A program made the translations under genes and the position numbers. From NCBI RefSeq assembly GCF_022352215.1, contig NZ_JAKRWF010000002.1, forward strand, positions 124,001-188,000: 64,000 bases of DNA, given 5' to 3'. Shown here in pieces: positions 55,946 through 64,000 of this stretch (position 1 is the first letter of the stretch; each line of letters starts with the position of its first letter). A model generated the notes under the pieces. That model was not told the origin of the DNA. It searched no databases and saw only the letters and a program-made list of their open reading frames with translations. The stretch is from Flavihumibacter cheonanensis (GTDB lineage: Bacteria > Bacteroidota > Bacteroidia > Chitinophagales > Chitinophagaceae).

Positions 55946-58819
55946 TTAGGTCAATTCTGCAAAAAACTCAACAAAGGATTTCTCTGTTGGCAATTGCAAT
56001 TTTTTACGCAGCCGGTATCTGGATATTTCAACACCCCGAAGAGAAATGTTCATTAACTGAGCAATCTCTTTGGAAGACATATTCAATTGCAAATACGCAC
56101 AGAGCTTAAGGTCTGTACTTGTCAATTGCGGATAGAGTCCTTTGATTTTTTTCAGGAAATCATTGTTGATCTCATCAAACCGCACCGCAAACCGGTCCCA
56201 GTTTTCATTGTTTCGCTCGATATCATTCACCAGTTGTAAGGCTTTCTTCAAACTTGCATCCTGTTCACTCGATTTATATAGTTTTTGCAATTCCTCTTTC
56301 ACCCGGGCCAACGCATCGGTTCGTTCTACCAGGTGCAGGGCGGCATCCGCCAATTCCTTATTCTTGTACTTTACCTCATTCTCGAGTTTTTCCTTTTGCA
56401 ACTGGATAATTGCTTTTTCATTTTGCTCCATCTCTAACTGGTGCAGAATTTCCAATTGCCGTTGTTGTTCTTCAAACTTTAACTGCTGTTGTCGCAATTT
56501 ATTCCGCTGCCACCGAACCAATTCCAACACCAGCAACACAAACAGCCCCGCGTATAACAGGTAAGCATAAATGCTTTTGTACCAGGGTGGCAATACCGTA
56601 AACCGATAAGCTACCGGCTCCGATTCGCGACCCAGATTGGTTCTTGCCTTTACTTTGAATACATAAGTTCCACTCGTCAGATTGGTGTAATCCTTCTCCG
56701 TTCTTACAGACCATTCGCTCCAGTCCGCGTCAAACCCTTCCAGTTTGTAACTGTATTCAATGGTATTGGACAAGCCGTAATAAGGCGCACTGAATTCAAA
56801 GCGGAAGGCACTGAAATGGCTGTTCAATTTGGCTGCTTCCCAATTTCCAAATCCGCCATAAAGGATACTATCCCTACTACCAATTGCCCTCACCTGGCCT
56901 AATTGTACGGTTAAGGGGACCCGGTTCGCCTGGTACTTTTCCAGATTCAGATGTACCAGTCCTTTCTCAGAAGCAATGAATACATTCCTTGGATCATAAG
57001 GATATACCTGCTCAAAACCGGATAAGATCTGTCCTGTCAGTTCCGGAAAATATACAGGCCCCATAAACCCTCCTCCTTCCTCCATCTTCCCTTCCTCCCT
57101 CAACAATACACCCATCCGTTTACCGCTAACGAACCAGATATTTCCCTGAATATCATCTTTCAAATACCTGATTTCCATTTCCCCCAAAACATTTCCCAAA
57201 AAAGCGGATTTCACAAAGCTTCCGCTGGTTGCATCAAATTCATATACTCCTTTCTCAGTGGCAAATACTACCCTGTTCTGAACCCTGAAAACATGATTAC
57301 CCAGATCTGATGGTAAACCGTCTTTCGCTGTATACAATTTGGCATCATAACGGGTACGGTCACCTGACAATTCGATTTTGTAAATACCCCGGTAAGGATG
57401 AGAAGCCCAGATGGTTCCATCGTTATCAATTGTAAGAAACCGAAGTGATTCATATAAACCTGAGAGATTGCCTTCGTTTTTGAATTGTCCATCTTTATAG
57501 GTCAATCGTTTCAAACCTGTGTAATTTCCAACCAGGATTTCGTTGGATGGCAGGACTGGCGACAAGGGTTGAAAAATCCAGGCAGGTTCTGGTGCAATTT
57601 TTTCTGCCTGCTGTGCTGTTACCCGGTATGTTCCGCCATTATGCGCCATCAACACCTCCTGATTTACTTCATCCAATCGCCACACCTGCCCCGAACTGCC
57701 CGGAATCAACCTAAACTCTCCTCTCGAAAAACTCAGATCCTGCATCGAACTGTCCAGTTTCACCACATATGCGCCATCCGAACTGCCGAGAAACAACCGA
57801 CCGTCCAGTATTCTCGCACCAAATCCCGAAAGTTCATTTTCCACATTCGGATGAATGTATTTCACTGCGGCATTGTAGGCAATAAAACTGATACCATTGT
57901 TCAAACCTGTCCACAGATTGCCATCGCGATCAATCAGGGCACATAATATATTATTGTTTTGCAGGCCTTCCTTTCGTCCTAACTGCTGGATGATCCGACC
58001 TTTATAATCCAGTACAAAAGCCCCGGATGAATTCGTGCCAACCATAAACTCCTGCTGGTTCAGTGCGGAAACTGCATTTACATCCGATGGAAAGAAGCTT
58101 TTGGGAAATGCGGTGGCGGTATGAATCGAATCACGCACCAGCCAATACCCCCCCTCCCGAACGGTCAGCATTAAGATGGAATCTGCTCCGGCCTGGAGCA
58201 TGCCATTTATCGGTTTGAATTGTACCAATTGATTTCCCTTGACCGGCTGCCATTGATCCTCGCGCCATTCAAACAACCCATTCACAACATCCTGCGCAAA
58301 TAACCTATTACCCATTTTTTTCAACCAAACCCATTCCGATTGCGCTTTGAACACCCTGGCTTTACCATTCTGCCATTCTATGATCCGGTCAAGGGCCCGG
58401 AAAAAAACCGCCGACCCCCATATTTCAATATCCCAGATATCTGCAAAAGTTCGCTGATCAGCGGGTAACTCTGCCAGCAACGAATGATAAGCCAATTGCC
58501 CCCCGCTATCCGGACTAAAATACCCCAACTCTCCCTGACCACCCACATATATCCTGTTTTCATCGAGGGCCAGGGAACGTAATATGGTTTTATTGGGGAG
58601 CGCATAATCCTTCCAAAACCTGCCATCAAAAGTTAGCAGCCCCTCATTGTTGGCAAAATAGATCCGCCCGGCTGAATCCTGCCGGATATCCCAGGTTTGG
58701 GCTCCACCGCGGAAATCTGTCTTGGTATAATTGATGATCCTGGGCAGGCCGATCGTATTCTGCGACCATGCTTTCGCTGTTAAAAACAACCCCAGTAACC
58801 ACCAACATTTTTTCATCAT
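55946..58819 (-). CDS. SusR-like propeller sensor with direct HTH output
   Basis: A 957-residue membrane regulator. Signal peptide to about 18; periplasmic double beta-propeller at about 25-640 (DSAGRIYFANNEGLLTFDG, DRDGNLWTGLNNGISFI, DNDGTIWASHPYRGIYKIE); Y_Y_Y domain at about 665-735 (YSYKLEGFDADWSEWSVRTEKDYTNL in part); membrane helix at about 744-766; Gln/Glu-rich coiled coil to about 850; then a LuxR-type helix-turn-helix near 900-940 (TDLKLCAYLQLNMSSKEIAQL, RGVEISRYRLRKKLQL). No kinase domain, so ligand binding outside is read out directly at DNA. It carries a purine-encoded insert LLREEGKMEEGGGFMG near 573-588. It is divergent from the second susC operon and is its likely regulator. 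Confidence 0.93.
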   Translation of the reverse strand: MMKKCWWLLGLFLTAKAWSQNTIGLPRIINYTKTDFRGGAQTWDIRQDSAGRIYFANNEGLLTFDGRFWKDYALPNKTILRSLALDENRIYVGGQGELGYFSPDSGGQLAYHSLLAELPADQRTFADIWDIEIWGSAVFFRALDRIIEWQNGKARVFKAQSEWVWLKKMGNRLFAQDVVNGLFEWREDQWQPVKGNQLVQFKPINGMLQAGADSILMLTVREGGYWLVRDSIHTATAFPKSFFPSDVNAVSALNQQEFMVGTNSSGAFVLDYKGRIIQQLGRKEGLQNNNILCALIDRDGNLWTGLNNGISFIAYNAAVKYIHPNVENELSGFGARILDGRLFLGSSDGAYVVKLDSSMQDLSFSRGEFRLIPGSSGQVWRLDEVNQEVLMAHNGGTYRVTAQQAEKIAPEPAWIFQPLSPVLPSNEILVGNYTGLKRLTYKDGQFKNEGNLSGLYESLRFLTIDNDGTIWASHPYRGIYKIELSGDRTRYDAKLYTAKDGLPSDLGNHVFRVQNRVVFATEKGVYEFDATSGSFVKSAFLGNVLGEMEIRYLKDDIQGNIWFVSGKRMGVLLREEGKMEEGGGFMGPVYFPELTGQILSGFEQVYPYDPRNVFIASEKGLVHLNLEKYQANRVPLTVQLGQVRAIGSRDSILYGGFGNWEAAKLNSHFSAFRFEFSAPYYGLSNTIEYSYKLEGFDADWSEWSVRTEKDYTNLTSGTYVFKVKARTNLGRESEPVAYRFTVLPPWYKSIYAYLLYAGLFVLLVLELVRWQRNKLRQQQLKFEEQQRQLEILHQLEMEQNEKAIIQLQKEKLENEVKYKNKELADAALHLVERTDALARVKEELQKLYKSSEQDASLKKALQLVNDIERNNENWDRFAVRFDEINNDFLKKIKGLYPQLTSTDLKLCAYLQLNMSSKEIAQLMNISLRGVEISRYRLRKKLQLPTEKSFVEFFAELT
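57071..57101. repeat. Polypyrimidine (+)/polypurine (-) tract, copy B, inside the SusR-like gene
   Basis: A 31-base pyrimidine-rich stretch. Bases 57077-57101 match 38731-38755 at 24 of 25 positions. In the - strand it encodes REEGKMEEGG in frame within a propeller loop, near residues 573-583. Confidence 0.7.
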
Positions 58820-58838
58820 ATAAACTTACAAAATTGAA

Positions 58839-58903
58839 TTGATGTAGTGATGATGTAGTTGATTTACATTGATAATCAATCAACTGATCATGATTGATGT
58901 AGT
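58839..58903. promoter_or_regulatory. Repeat cluster between the SusR-like gene and the second susC
   Basis: TTGATGTAGT occurs at 58839-58848 and 58894-58903, with ATGATGTAGT (one mismatch) at 58850-58859. Between them lie the perfect palindrome ATTGAT-A-ATCAAT (58868-58880) and the inverted repeat GTTGATT/AATCAAC (58858-58864 and 58878-58884). The arrangement fills most of the 175-base divergent gap and suggests operator sites for the SusR-like protein. Confidence 0.5.
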
Positions 58904-58912
58904 CGTGTTGTA

Positions 58913-58920
58913 TAGGTTTG
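58913..58920 (+). promoter_or_regulatory. -7 element TAGGTTTG of the second susC operon
   Basis: An exact TAnnTTTG 74 bases before the susC ATG. A TTG at 58894-58896 is 16 bases upstream, one short of the usual 17-23 range, and overlaps the third direct repeat, so a regulator bound there would touch the polymerase site. Confidence 0.5.
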
Positions 58921-58994
58921 CTTGCTTGCGGCGATTTGGATTCCTAGATTTAATCTCCCGCATTTAACGGGCATTAATTAAAATTAGCTTGCAT

Positions 58995-61900
58995 ATGAAA
59001 AAAGTGCTGCGACGAGTATTGCTACTCTGGGTCGGGCTGCTGCTGGCAGTTTTCGGCTTCTCTCAAACCAAACCTGTAACCGGACGGGTAACTGACGACA
59101 AAGGAAATCCCGTTCCCAATGCTTCTGTCCTGGTGAAAGGTAGTACCCAGGGAACAAGCACTGATGAAAACGGGAATTTCACCCTGGAAGTTCCTGCTTC
59201 CGCTACCACCCTCACCGTTTCCTCTTTAAATTTTACTGAACAGGAAGTTCGGATTACTGGTTCCATACTGAGCGTTACGCTGATGCCTAAGTCTGGCCAA
59301 ATGGACGAGGTAGTAGTGGTGGGTTATGGAACCCAGAAAGTGACCAAGATTTCCGGTGCCATTGCCACTGTAAAAGAAAAGGAAATTGAAAAGCTGCGTC
59401 CGGTTCGTGCTGAAGATGCGATTCAGGGCCGGGCATCCGGGGTTACGGTAATTTCACCGGGTACTCCTGGAGCCAAACCAACCGTACTGATCCGCGGTAT
59501 TCCATCCTATACAGGCACCGATCCGGTGGTAATTGTGGACGGATCCATCCAGACCCTGGACGACCTGAACTCTATTCCACCTGCCGACATTGAATCCATT
59601 AACGTGCTGAAAGATGCTGCTACCACATCTATTTATGGTGTGAAGGGTGGTAACGGGGTGATCCTGGTAACCACCAAATCAGGGCGCCGGAACCAGAAAA
59701 CGGAGTTTGCCTACAATGGAAACTACGGTATCCAGGAAGTATTCAGTAAAATTGGCGTACTTAATGCTACCGAATACGGAGCCATTGTAAATGAAGGTTC
59801 AGTAGCCAGTGGCGGTGATCTCATTTTCCCTGATCTGAGTGTACTTGGAAAAGGTACCGACTGGCAGGACCAGATCTTCAAAAGAGCACCAATTCAGTCA
59901 CACGCACTGACAGCCCGAGGTGGTTCTGAAAAGCTGACTTACTTTCTCTCCGGTTCTTTCCTGAACCAGGATGGCATTGTAGGCGGCGGCGATAAATCTT
60001 TTTTCAGAAGGATCAACGCCACTTCCAACATTACCTATAACCTGAGCTCCAAACTGAAGTTCACGGCGAACACCAGTTTCGTGAATATTCGAGGCTCCGG
60101 AGTTCCTGAGAACTCTATTAACGGGGTGATCTCCAACGCGCTGAACTTTGATCCCACTACACCGATCTTCAATACGAACCCGAATGTTTATGGGAGATAT
60201 GCCACCAGCCCGAATATTCTCTCCGAGATATTCAACCCGCTGACCCAATTGGCAGACACATATAACAAGTCCAATACCAACAAACTCTATGGTAAACTGG
60301 AGTTGACCTATTCTCCGATTAAAAACCTGAACCTGACCTCGCGTTACGGTTATACCTACACGAATGTGGTTGGTAAGAATTTCTTTCCGCTTGCCTTTTA
60401 TGGAGCAGGTCATATCAATTCTACACTCAATGCAGATGGTACACCCAGGCCCGGAGCGCATAATAGTGTATCAGAGTACAAAAACACCTATTACAACTAT
60501 ACCTGGGAAAACTTCGCCAGTTATAACTGGCAACTGAACGACGTGCATAATTTTGACGCGGTAGTGGGTATGTCGGTAGCTAAAATAACCGGAAACGGTT
60601 TGGATGCTTCTCGTCAGGATGTACCCTTTAACTCCTGGGAGTTTGCTGACATTTCTGCGGCAACCGGACAGGCAGTTAACAATGGCCTTGGAGCAGGAAG
60701 CTTTCAATATGAACGCCGCAACCTCTCCTATTTCGGAAGACTTAACTACGATTACGATAATAAATACCTGGTAAGCTTTACAGCTCGCCGGGATGGATCT
60801 TATGCCTTCGGCCCGGATAACAAATTCGCAAATTTTTATGCAGGATCACTCGGATGGGTGGTTAGCAATGAAGCCTTCTTCAATAGCAACCTTATCAATC
60901 ACCTGAAGATCCGTGGAAGTTATGGTGTTACCGGAAACGAAAATGTGAGCCCGCAATTCCAGCGCATCTCCAACGTCGTTTACTCCTACGGGTTAGGCCA
61001 GAATGCCGGTTATACATTTGGTGAAAATGCCACCTCAATTGGTGCAACTATCGCCTCCTTCCGCAATGACGCCCTGGGTTGGGAAAAACAGGTTCAGCAG
61101 AACTACGGATTTGATATCGCCATCCTGAATAACAAACTGAGCTTATCAGCCGATTATTATCAGAAAAACATCAGTGGTCTGCTCTTCAACCCAACACTTT
61201 CTTTGTACCTGGGAACAGCTGCCCTTCCAACTGCGAATATTGGAACAACCCGTACCAATGGTATAGACCTTAACCTGAATTATAATGAAACCATTGGTAA
61301 GAATTTCAAGATTAACACCTATGTGAACTTCACTACTGCTAAAAATGAAGTGACTGAAACCAATAATGGTTTGATCGCTGGCGGTAACTACGGAATTCCG
61401 GGACAGCAGGTTACACGTTTCGAGAAAGGATTTACACCCGGTTATTTCTTCGGTTACAAAACAAATGGCCTGTTCCAGAACCAGGCCGAAGTGGATGCCC
61501 ATTCTGCACAGCCGGGCGCACAGCCGGGTGATATCCGTTTTATGGATATGAACAAGGATGGTCAGATCAATGCTGATGACCGCACACAAATAGGTGATCC
61601 CTTCCCTGATTTCACCATGGGTTGGGGACTCAATCTCGAATACAAGGGATTTGATTTCACCACTTTTGTATATGCATCCGTAGGAAATGACATTTACCGC
61701 GCGTATGAGCGTAACCTGGCTATGACCAACAAATTCCGTGGTGTATTGGGTCGTTGGACCGGAGAAGGTTCTACAAATGATGCCCGTTATCCCCGCTATT
61801 CATTTGTGGATGGCAATAACAATACCCGCGCATCCGACCGCTATGTGGAAGATGGTTCTTTTATCAAGATCAAAGACCTGCAACTGGGTTACACCATCAA

Positions 61901-62090
61901 CAGCAACTGGATGAAGCGTATCAAAGTGAACCGCATCAGGGTATATGCGCAAATTAAAAACGCGCTGACATTCACAAAGTATTCCGGATATGATCCTGAA
62001 ATCTCAGGAGGAATTTTTGATACAGGTATTGATCGCGGTGTATATCCACAGGCACGTACCTGGTCTGCAGGTATTGATGTAAAATTCTAA
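58995..62090 (+). CDS. SusC/RagA-type TonB-dependent outer-membrane transporter
   Basis: A 1031-residue SusC. I start at the ATG at 58995; a TTG two codons earlier is in frame but not needed. Signal peptide MKKVLRRVLLLWVGLLLAVFG... ends near GFSQ (24); CarboxypepD_reg-like domain (VTGRVTDDKGNPVPNASVLV) to about 100; TonB-box-like EVVVVGYGT; plug with LIRGIPSYTGTDPVVIVDG and SINVLKDAATTSIYGVKGGNGVI; barrel ending WSAGIDVKF. SusD follows after 16 bases. A DMNKDGQINADDRTQIGD segment in the barrel region is a dockerin-like or EF-hand-like loop common in these proteins. Regulated by the divergent SusR-like gene by position. Confidence 0.96.
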   Translation: MKKVLRRVLLLWVGLLLAVFGFSQTKPVTGRVTDDKGNPVPNASVLVKGSTQGTSTDENGNFTLEVPASATTLTVSSLNFTEQEVRITGSILSVTLMPKSGQMDEVVVVGYGTQKVTKISGAIATVKEKEIEKLRPVRAEDAIQGRASGVTVISPGTPGAKPTVLIRGIPSYTGTDPVVIVDGSIQTLDDLNSIPPADIESINVLKDAATTSIYGVKGGNGVILVTTKSGRRNQKTEFAYNGNYGIQEVFSKIGVLNATEYGAIVNEGSVASGGDLIFPDLSVLGKGTDWQDQIFKRAPIQSHALTARGGSEKLTYFLSGSFLNQDGIVGGGDKSFFRRINATSNITYNLSSKLKFTANTSFVNIRGSGVPENSINGVISNALNFDPTTPIFNTNPNVYGRYATSPNILSEIFNPLTQLADTYNKSNTNKLYGKLELTYSPIKNLNLTSRYGYTYTNVVGKNFFPLAFYGAGHINSTLNADGTPRPGAHNSVSEYKNTYYNYTWENFASYNWQLNDVHNFDAVVGMSVAKITGNGLDASRQDVPFNSWEFADISAATGQAVNNGLGAGSFQYERRNLSYFGRLNYDYDNKYLVSFTARRDGSYAFGPDNKFANFYAGSLGWVVSNEAFFNSNLINHLKIRGSYGVTGNENVSPQFQRISNVVYSYGLGQNAGYTFGENATSIGATIASFRNDALGWEKQVQQNYGFDIAILNNKLSLSADYYQKNISGLLFNPTLSLYLGTAALPTANIGTTRTNGIDLNLNYNETIGKNFKINTYVNFTTAKNEVTETNNGLIAGGNYGIPGQQVTRFEKGFTPGYFFGYKTNGLFQNQAEVDAHSAQPGAQPGDIRFMDMNKDGQINADDRTQIGDPFPDFTMGWGLNLEYKGFDFTTFVYASVGNDIYRAYERNLAMTNKFRGVLGRWTGEGSTNDARYPRYSFVDGNNNTRASDRYVEDGSFIKIKDLQLGYTINSNWMKRIKVNRIRVYAQIKNALTFTKYSGYDPEISGGIFDTGIDRGVYPQARTWSAGIDVKF

Positions 62091-62106
62091 CCACAAACAG
62101 AGCACA

Positions 62107-63603
62107 ATGAAAAATCGTTTATACATAGCAGTTGGTCTGGCCCTGATGGCTGCCACACCTTCCTGCTCCAAGTTTATTGACTATAGTCCGAGAGAGGATT
62201 ATCAGATCACTGCCGATGATTATTTTAAAACTGCCGACGATTACCAGAAAATGCTGGTCGGTGTTTATTCACCTCTTCAGTGGCTTTGGGCAGTTCCCGT
62301 TATTGGTGATGTAGCTTCTGACAACTCCGTTTCAGGAGGCGAAAACGCTACCGATGTATTGGGGTTACAGCAAATGGATGATTACACTACCATTCCTGTT
62401 AACAGTTACCTCACAGAAATCTGGAGAACCTGCTACGAAGGCATCAACCGGGCCAATTACCTGGAAGAAAATAAAAACAAACTGGAATTCGCAGCTAAGG
62501 ACCAGGTATATGCACAGGCTTATTTCCTGCGTGCCTATTATTATTTTGAATTGGTGCGTTTCTTCGGAGATGTGCCCCTGTTTACTGAGCGTCGTTTAGG
62601 TGTTGGTGATAGCAAGTCGCTTGGCCGTACACCTAAAGCAGAAGTTTATGCGCAAATCGAAACGGATCTGCGTACTGCAATTGCTACTCTTCCTACAACA
62701 GTAAATGAACCCGGTCGTGCTACCAAATATGCAGCGCAGGCCTTGTTGGGTAAAGTCCTGCTTTACCAGGGAAGTACCAATCCGGCAAAATTTGATGAAG
62801 CGGCTACCGTACTCGAGGAAGTGATCAATGGCCCCTTCAGCCTGCTTCCCAATTTCGGAAACATCTTCCTCGCCAGTGGCGAAAACGGTCCGGAGTCTGT
62901 ATTTGAAATCCAGTACAGCAATAACAATCCCTTCTATGATTGGAGTAATCCAGGTCGCGGACAGGGTAATTTTGCTGTACAGCACCATGGCGTACGGAAC
63001 CTGACAGGTGGCAGCCCGTATGCCCAGGGATGGAGTGTAAACCTGCCAACTCAGGAACTGGCCAATGCGTTTGATACAGATGATACTCGTAAGAATGTAA
63101 CCATTCTGGATATCGAAGCCTATAGTGCTGCCAACCCTCAGTTTAATATCACCTACCTGGTTGCTCCTTATAAAAACACAGGCTTGTACAACCATAAATA
63201 CCATCCGCGCAAGGGTGAAACATCCGGGCAAATAGAGTTGAACTATCTGAACAACAACCGCGTAATCCGCTTCGCTGACGTATTATTGATGGCGGCAGAA
63301 GCCAATAACCGGAAAGCATCCCCCAACACTGCAAAAGCACAGGATTACCTGAATAGGGTGAGGCAGCGTGCATTTGGCGACAATGATCACAACATCACAG
63401 CAACCGGAGCTGCATTGACCGAAGCTATCTGGAATGAGCGCAGGTTGGAACTGGCTATGGAAGGAGATCGTTTCTTTGACCTGGTACGAACAGGCAGAGC
63501 AGCACAGGAAATCACCGGATTTGTAACTGGCAAACACGAGGTTTTCCCTATACCACAGGAAGAAGTGGATGTATCTGAGTTACCTCAGAACCCCGGTTAT
63601 TAA
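62107..63603 (+). CDS. SusD/RagB-type lipoprotein
   Basis: A 498-residue surface lipoprotein with lipobox TPSC (Cys 20). Family features include YAQAYFLRAYYYFELVRFFGD with the VPL following, a TPR-like region (AAQALLGKVLLYQG), and the C-terminal ERRLELAMEGDRFFDLVRTG with the closing FPIPQEEVDVSELPQNPGY. It pairs with the SusC encoded 16 bases upstream. The lipoprotein gene after it starts 23 bases downstream. Confidence 0.95.
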   Translation: MKNRLYIAVGLALMAATPSCSKFIDYSPREDYQITADDYFKTADDYQKMLVGVYSPLQWLWAVPVIGDVASDNSVSGGENATDVLGLQQMDDYTTIPVNSYLTEIWRTCYEGINRANYLEENKNKLEFAAKDQVYAQAYFLRAYYYFELVRFFGDVPLFTERRLGVGDSKSLGRTPKAEVYAQIETDLRTAIATLPTTVNEPGRATKYAAQALLGKVLLYQGSTNPAKFDEAATVLEEVINGPFSLLPNFGNIFLASGENGPESVFEIQYSNNNPFYDWSNPGRGQGNFAVQHHGVRNLTGGSPYAQGWSVNLPTQELANAFDTDDTRKNVTILDIEAYSAANPQFNITYLVAPYKNTGLYNHKYHPRKGETSGQIELNYLNNNRVIRFADVLLMAAEANNRKASPNTAKAQDYLNRVRQRAFGDNDHNITATGAALTEAIWNERRLELAMEGDRFFDLVRTGRAAQEITGFVTGKHEVFPIPQEEVDVSELPQNPGY

Positions 63604-63626
63604 TTGATCATCCAAAAAATTGAAAC

Positions 63627-64000
63627 ATGAAACGAATACTCATACTTGGACTTTCCTTAGGGCTGCTTTGGAGTGGCTGTAAGAAAGAAAGTTTCGACGA
63701 TATTGCTTTCGCAGAGGGAGCCGCCGCGCCGGACAAACTAAGCGCGATGTTTGATATCACACAGGACAATACCGGTAAGGTGAGCATCTATCCAAACGGA
63801 GAAGGTATGGCTTATTACCTGGTACATTTCGGAGATGGCACACAACAACCGCAGCGGGTTAGTCCCGGTAGAAATGTGGAACACGTATACGCAGAAGGAA
63901 ATTACAACGTACGTATATTGGGGATTGGCGTGAATGGTTTGACCACTGAAGTAACACAACCCCTGACTGTAAGCTTCAAAGCTCCTGAAAACCTGGATTT
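63627..64000 (+). CDS. Lipoprotein with PKD-like domain (3' end outside window)
   Basis: The frame runs off the right edge after 124 codons. Signal and lipobox are LWSGC (Cys 18); the start ATG is at 63627. Residues about 38-110 resemble a PKD domain: YYLVHFGDGTQQPQRVSPG and HVYAEGNYNVRILGIG. By position after SusC-SusD it is probably the SusE/F-like surface glycan-binding lipoprotein of this locus. The full length and any catalytic domain are not visible. Confidence 0.75.
   Translation, partial: MKRILILGLSLGLLWSGCKKESFDDIAFAEGAAAPDKLSAMFDITQDNTGKVSIYPNGEGMAYYLVHFGDGTQQPQRVSPGRNVEHVYAEGNYNVRILGIGVNGLTTEVTQPLTVSFKAPENLD

Noticed and set aside
62596-63231. A 211-codon open frame opposite the second susD
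   Set aside because: Antisense to a strong SusD match with no recognisable product or promoter.

Overview
The window reads as a chromosomal segment of a Bacteroidota bacterium, most likely a Chitinophagaceae-type environmental glycan degrader; I do not name a genus. The support is two SusC/SusD pairs, SusR-like propeller regulators, LytTR regulators, a C-terminal domain for type IX secretion (type B), many lipoproteins with N-terminal Cys lipoboxes, and several -7 elements of the Bacteroidota form TAnnTTTG. I saw no tRNA, rRNA, transposase, CRISPR array or phage gene.

Layout. 1-4.5 kb: the end of a membrane protein, a YciE-like (DUF892) protein, a LytS/LytR-type two-component pair, a DoxX-like protein and a YqhD-type alcohol dehydrogenase. 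4.8-12 kb: SusC and SusD on the + strand, facing a sulfatase and a NamZ-type (DUF1343) exo-muramidase on the - strand. 12.1-14.6 kb: cytochrome bd oxidase (cydAB) with a clear promoter and a strong terminator. 14.6-16.6 kb: a DUF1080 protein and a lipoprotein with a TTG start.

16.6-38.7 kb is one long - strand run. Its distal part (16.6-24.4 kb) is a tightly packed set of envelope proteins of mostly unknown function: two small lipoproteins, an OmpA-type lipoprotein, a membrane-anchored Cys-containing protein, a secreted protein, a membrane LytTR regulator and a lipoprotein joining an intradiol-dioxygenase-like domain to a CxxC thioredoxin-like domain. Just upstream lie a NarL-type response regulator and a large propeller histidine kinase. 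Three intergenic gaps of this set carry CTGCA/TGCAG dyads. The proximal part encodes glycan and envelope-debris enzymes: GH20 hexosaminidase, sialate O-acetylesterase, an FAD oxidoreductase, an alpha-oxoamine-synthase-like PLP enzyme, an M19-like metalloprotein and a GH95-like glycosidase.

38.9-43.7 kb (+): a Tat-exported Gfo/Idh/MocA oxidoreductase followed by a HEAT-DUF1080-DUF1080 protein, which suggests oxidation-dependent (3-keto) glycoside cleavage. 43.7-51.8 kb: two TonB-dependent receptors, a lipoprotein, a MocR/PdxR-type regulator and two small membrane proteins. 51.8-55.9 kb: a 1367-residue secreted protein with four Ig-like repeats and a type B sorting domain. 55.9-64 kb: a SusR-like sensor/regulator divergent from a second SusC-SusD-lipoprotein operon, with a repeat-rich intergenic region; the window ends inside the third gene.

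Taken together the genes fit capture and breakdown of amino-sugar-, fucose- and sulfate-bearing polymers (mucin-like glycans or peptidoglycan debris), with 3-keto-sugar chemistry as a second theme. The least understood and most interesting part is the 16.6-24.4 kb envelope cassette. All functions are inferred from sequence motifs read by eye; no database search was possible.
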